Shown here piece after piece: positions 5,330-5,820 of a DNA stretch of 5,820 bases. The stretch is taken from NCBI GenBank assembly GCA_017442765.1, contig JAFRZC010000077.1:1-5820 (forward strand), written 5' to 3'. Below the pieces are notes generated by a model, which was not told the DNA's origin, searched no databases, and worked only from the letters and a program-made list of their open reading frames with translations. Origin of the DNA: Prevotella sp. (lineage in GTDB: Bacteria > Bacteroidota > Bacteroidia > Bacteroidales > Bacteroidaceae). The translations under genes were made by a program, and so were the position numbers. Position 1 is the stretch's first letter, and every line of letters starts with the position of its first letter.

Positions 5330-5820
5330 TTACTTACAAAACTCACTTCCACGGAGCCTGAGCAGTTCTGCCATACTCACCAACTCCACTTGCTTGCACG
5401 ACCCGCAGTCGGTGCAGCCGACACAAGTGGGGACGCTGGTGCATTCCCGGCATCGGTGGATGTTGAAACGGGGAACCATCAGTTCGCCCTCCTCCAGCAG
5501 ATGGCTGTCCACTGGGTGATAGAGATTGTACTTGGGCTTGCCAAAGAAACGGCTCAGCCTTGAACGATAGGCTTGGCGACCCTGTTCCTGCTGCGAGTCG
5601 ATGTGATATGTCCTGCCGTCTTTGACGAAGTGCGAGCCGATGGCATTGACGGTGAAGTTAACGCGATACCTCGTGCAGTCGTCGCTCACACGGCGTATCC
5701 ATTCGTAATGGCAGGGGCGGTCACCTCCGAAGCCCTCGCCGCCAAGGTTCACATTCTCTATCTGCCCGCTGGCGAGGGCTGGCGTGATGTCTATCTCCGA
5801 AAGCATCGGCGCAAGGTTGA
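5330..5820 (-). CDS. Unrecognised protein with C-terminal six-cysteine cluster (5' end outside window)
   Basis: The frame is open from the right edge to TAA at 5330-5332. An ATG at 5804-5806 exists, but codons upstream of it (reading NLAP) are also open, so the gene probably begins beyond the window. From that ATG the visible part is 158 residues. Its clearest feature is a dense cysteine group, C119-x2-C122-x5-C128-x2-C131-x2-C134-x2-C137, with another Cys at 157. The spacing suits zinc or iron-sulfur binding. The preceding region is polar and basic (GRQAYRSRLSRFFGKPKY) with no membrane segment or signal peptide in view. I do not recognise the family. The protein ends with a short Leu-rich helix (ELLRLRG). 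G/C-rich third positions and the lack of stops support it as a real gene. Confidence 0.7.
   Translation of the reverse strand, partial: NLAPMLSEIDITPALASGQIENVNLGGEGFGGDRPCHYEWIRRVSDDCTRYRVNFTVNAIGSHFVKDGRTYHIDSQQEQGRQAYRSRLSRFFGKPKYNLYHPVDSHLLEEGELMVPRFNIHRCRECTSVPTCVGCTDCGSCKQVELVSMAELLRLRGSEFCK

Overview
The window looks like chromosomal DNA of a Bacteroidales bacterium, most plausibly Prevotella or a close relative. Two start regions carry the Bacteroidetes -7 promoter motif TAnnTTTG(C), there are no Shine-Dalgarno-led starts, and the two well-recognised gene families (ComM/YifB and a Bro-N/DinD-like protein) are typical of the group. The genus is an inference.

Left to right. Positions 1-170 hold no gene, only a terminator-like hairpin at 112-141. 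Positions 171-350 (minus strand) hold the 3' remnant of an unrecognised gene. Positions 376-1298 are the most unusual part: an intact Bro-N/DinD-like gene (minus strand), visibly richer in A/T than its GC-rich neighbours, sits between two 43-bp direct repeats. Both repeats are copies of the 3' end of comM. The right copy is the real end of comM (1243-2814, minus strand); the left copy lies directly after the Bro-N stop codon. This is the layout left when something enters the 3' end of a gene and restores that end, but no integrase is visible. The Bro-N gene has no ATG near its expected N-terminus, as if its first codons were lost at the junction.

Positions 2815-3099 form a divergent intergenic region with a promoter for comM, a 7-bp tandem repeat just upstream of it, and a strong promoter with an operator-like inverted repeat for the rightward gene. 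That gene (3100-4941, plus strand) is a complete ABC exporter half-transporter with all nucleotide-binding motifs present. Positions 4942-5150 lie between convergent genes and hold a hairpin, four tandem 22-bp units each built on a 19-bp A/T-rich palindrome, and a second hairpin. Positions 5151-5303 (minus strand) contain what looks like the C-terminal tail of a thioredoxin-like protein joined to unrelated upstream sequence. From 5330 to the right edge (minus strand) is the C-terminal part of an unrecognised protein that ends in a six-cysteine cluster.

The genes do not form one pathway. ComM is a DNA branch-migration helicase, the ABC protein is a membrane exporter, and the Bro-N gene is probably accessory cargo. 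The theme of the window is remodelling: a flanked accessory gene and two truncated gene tails within 6 kb.
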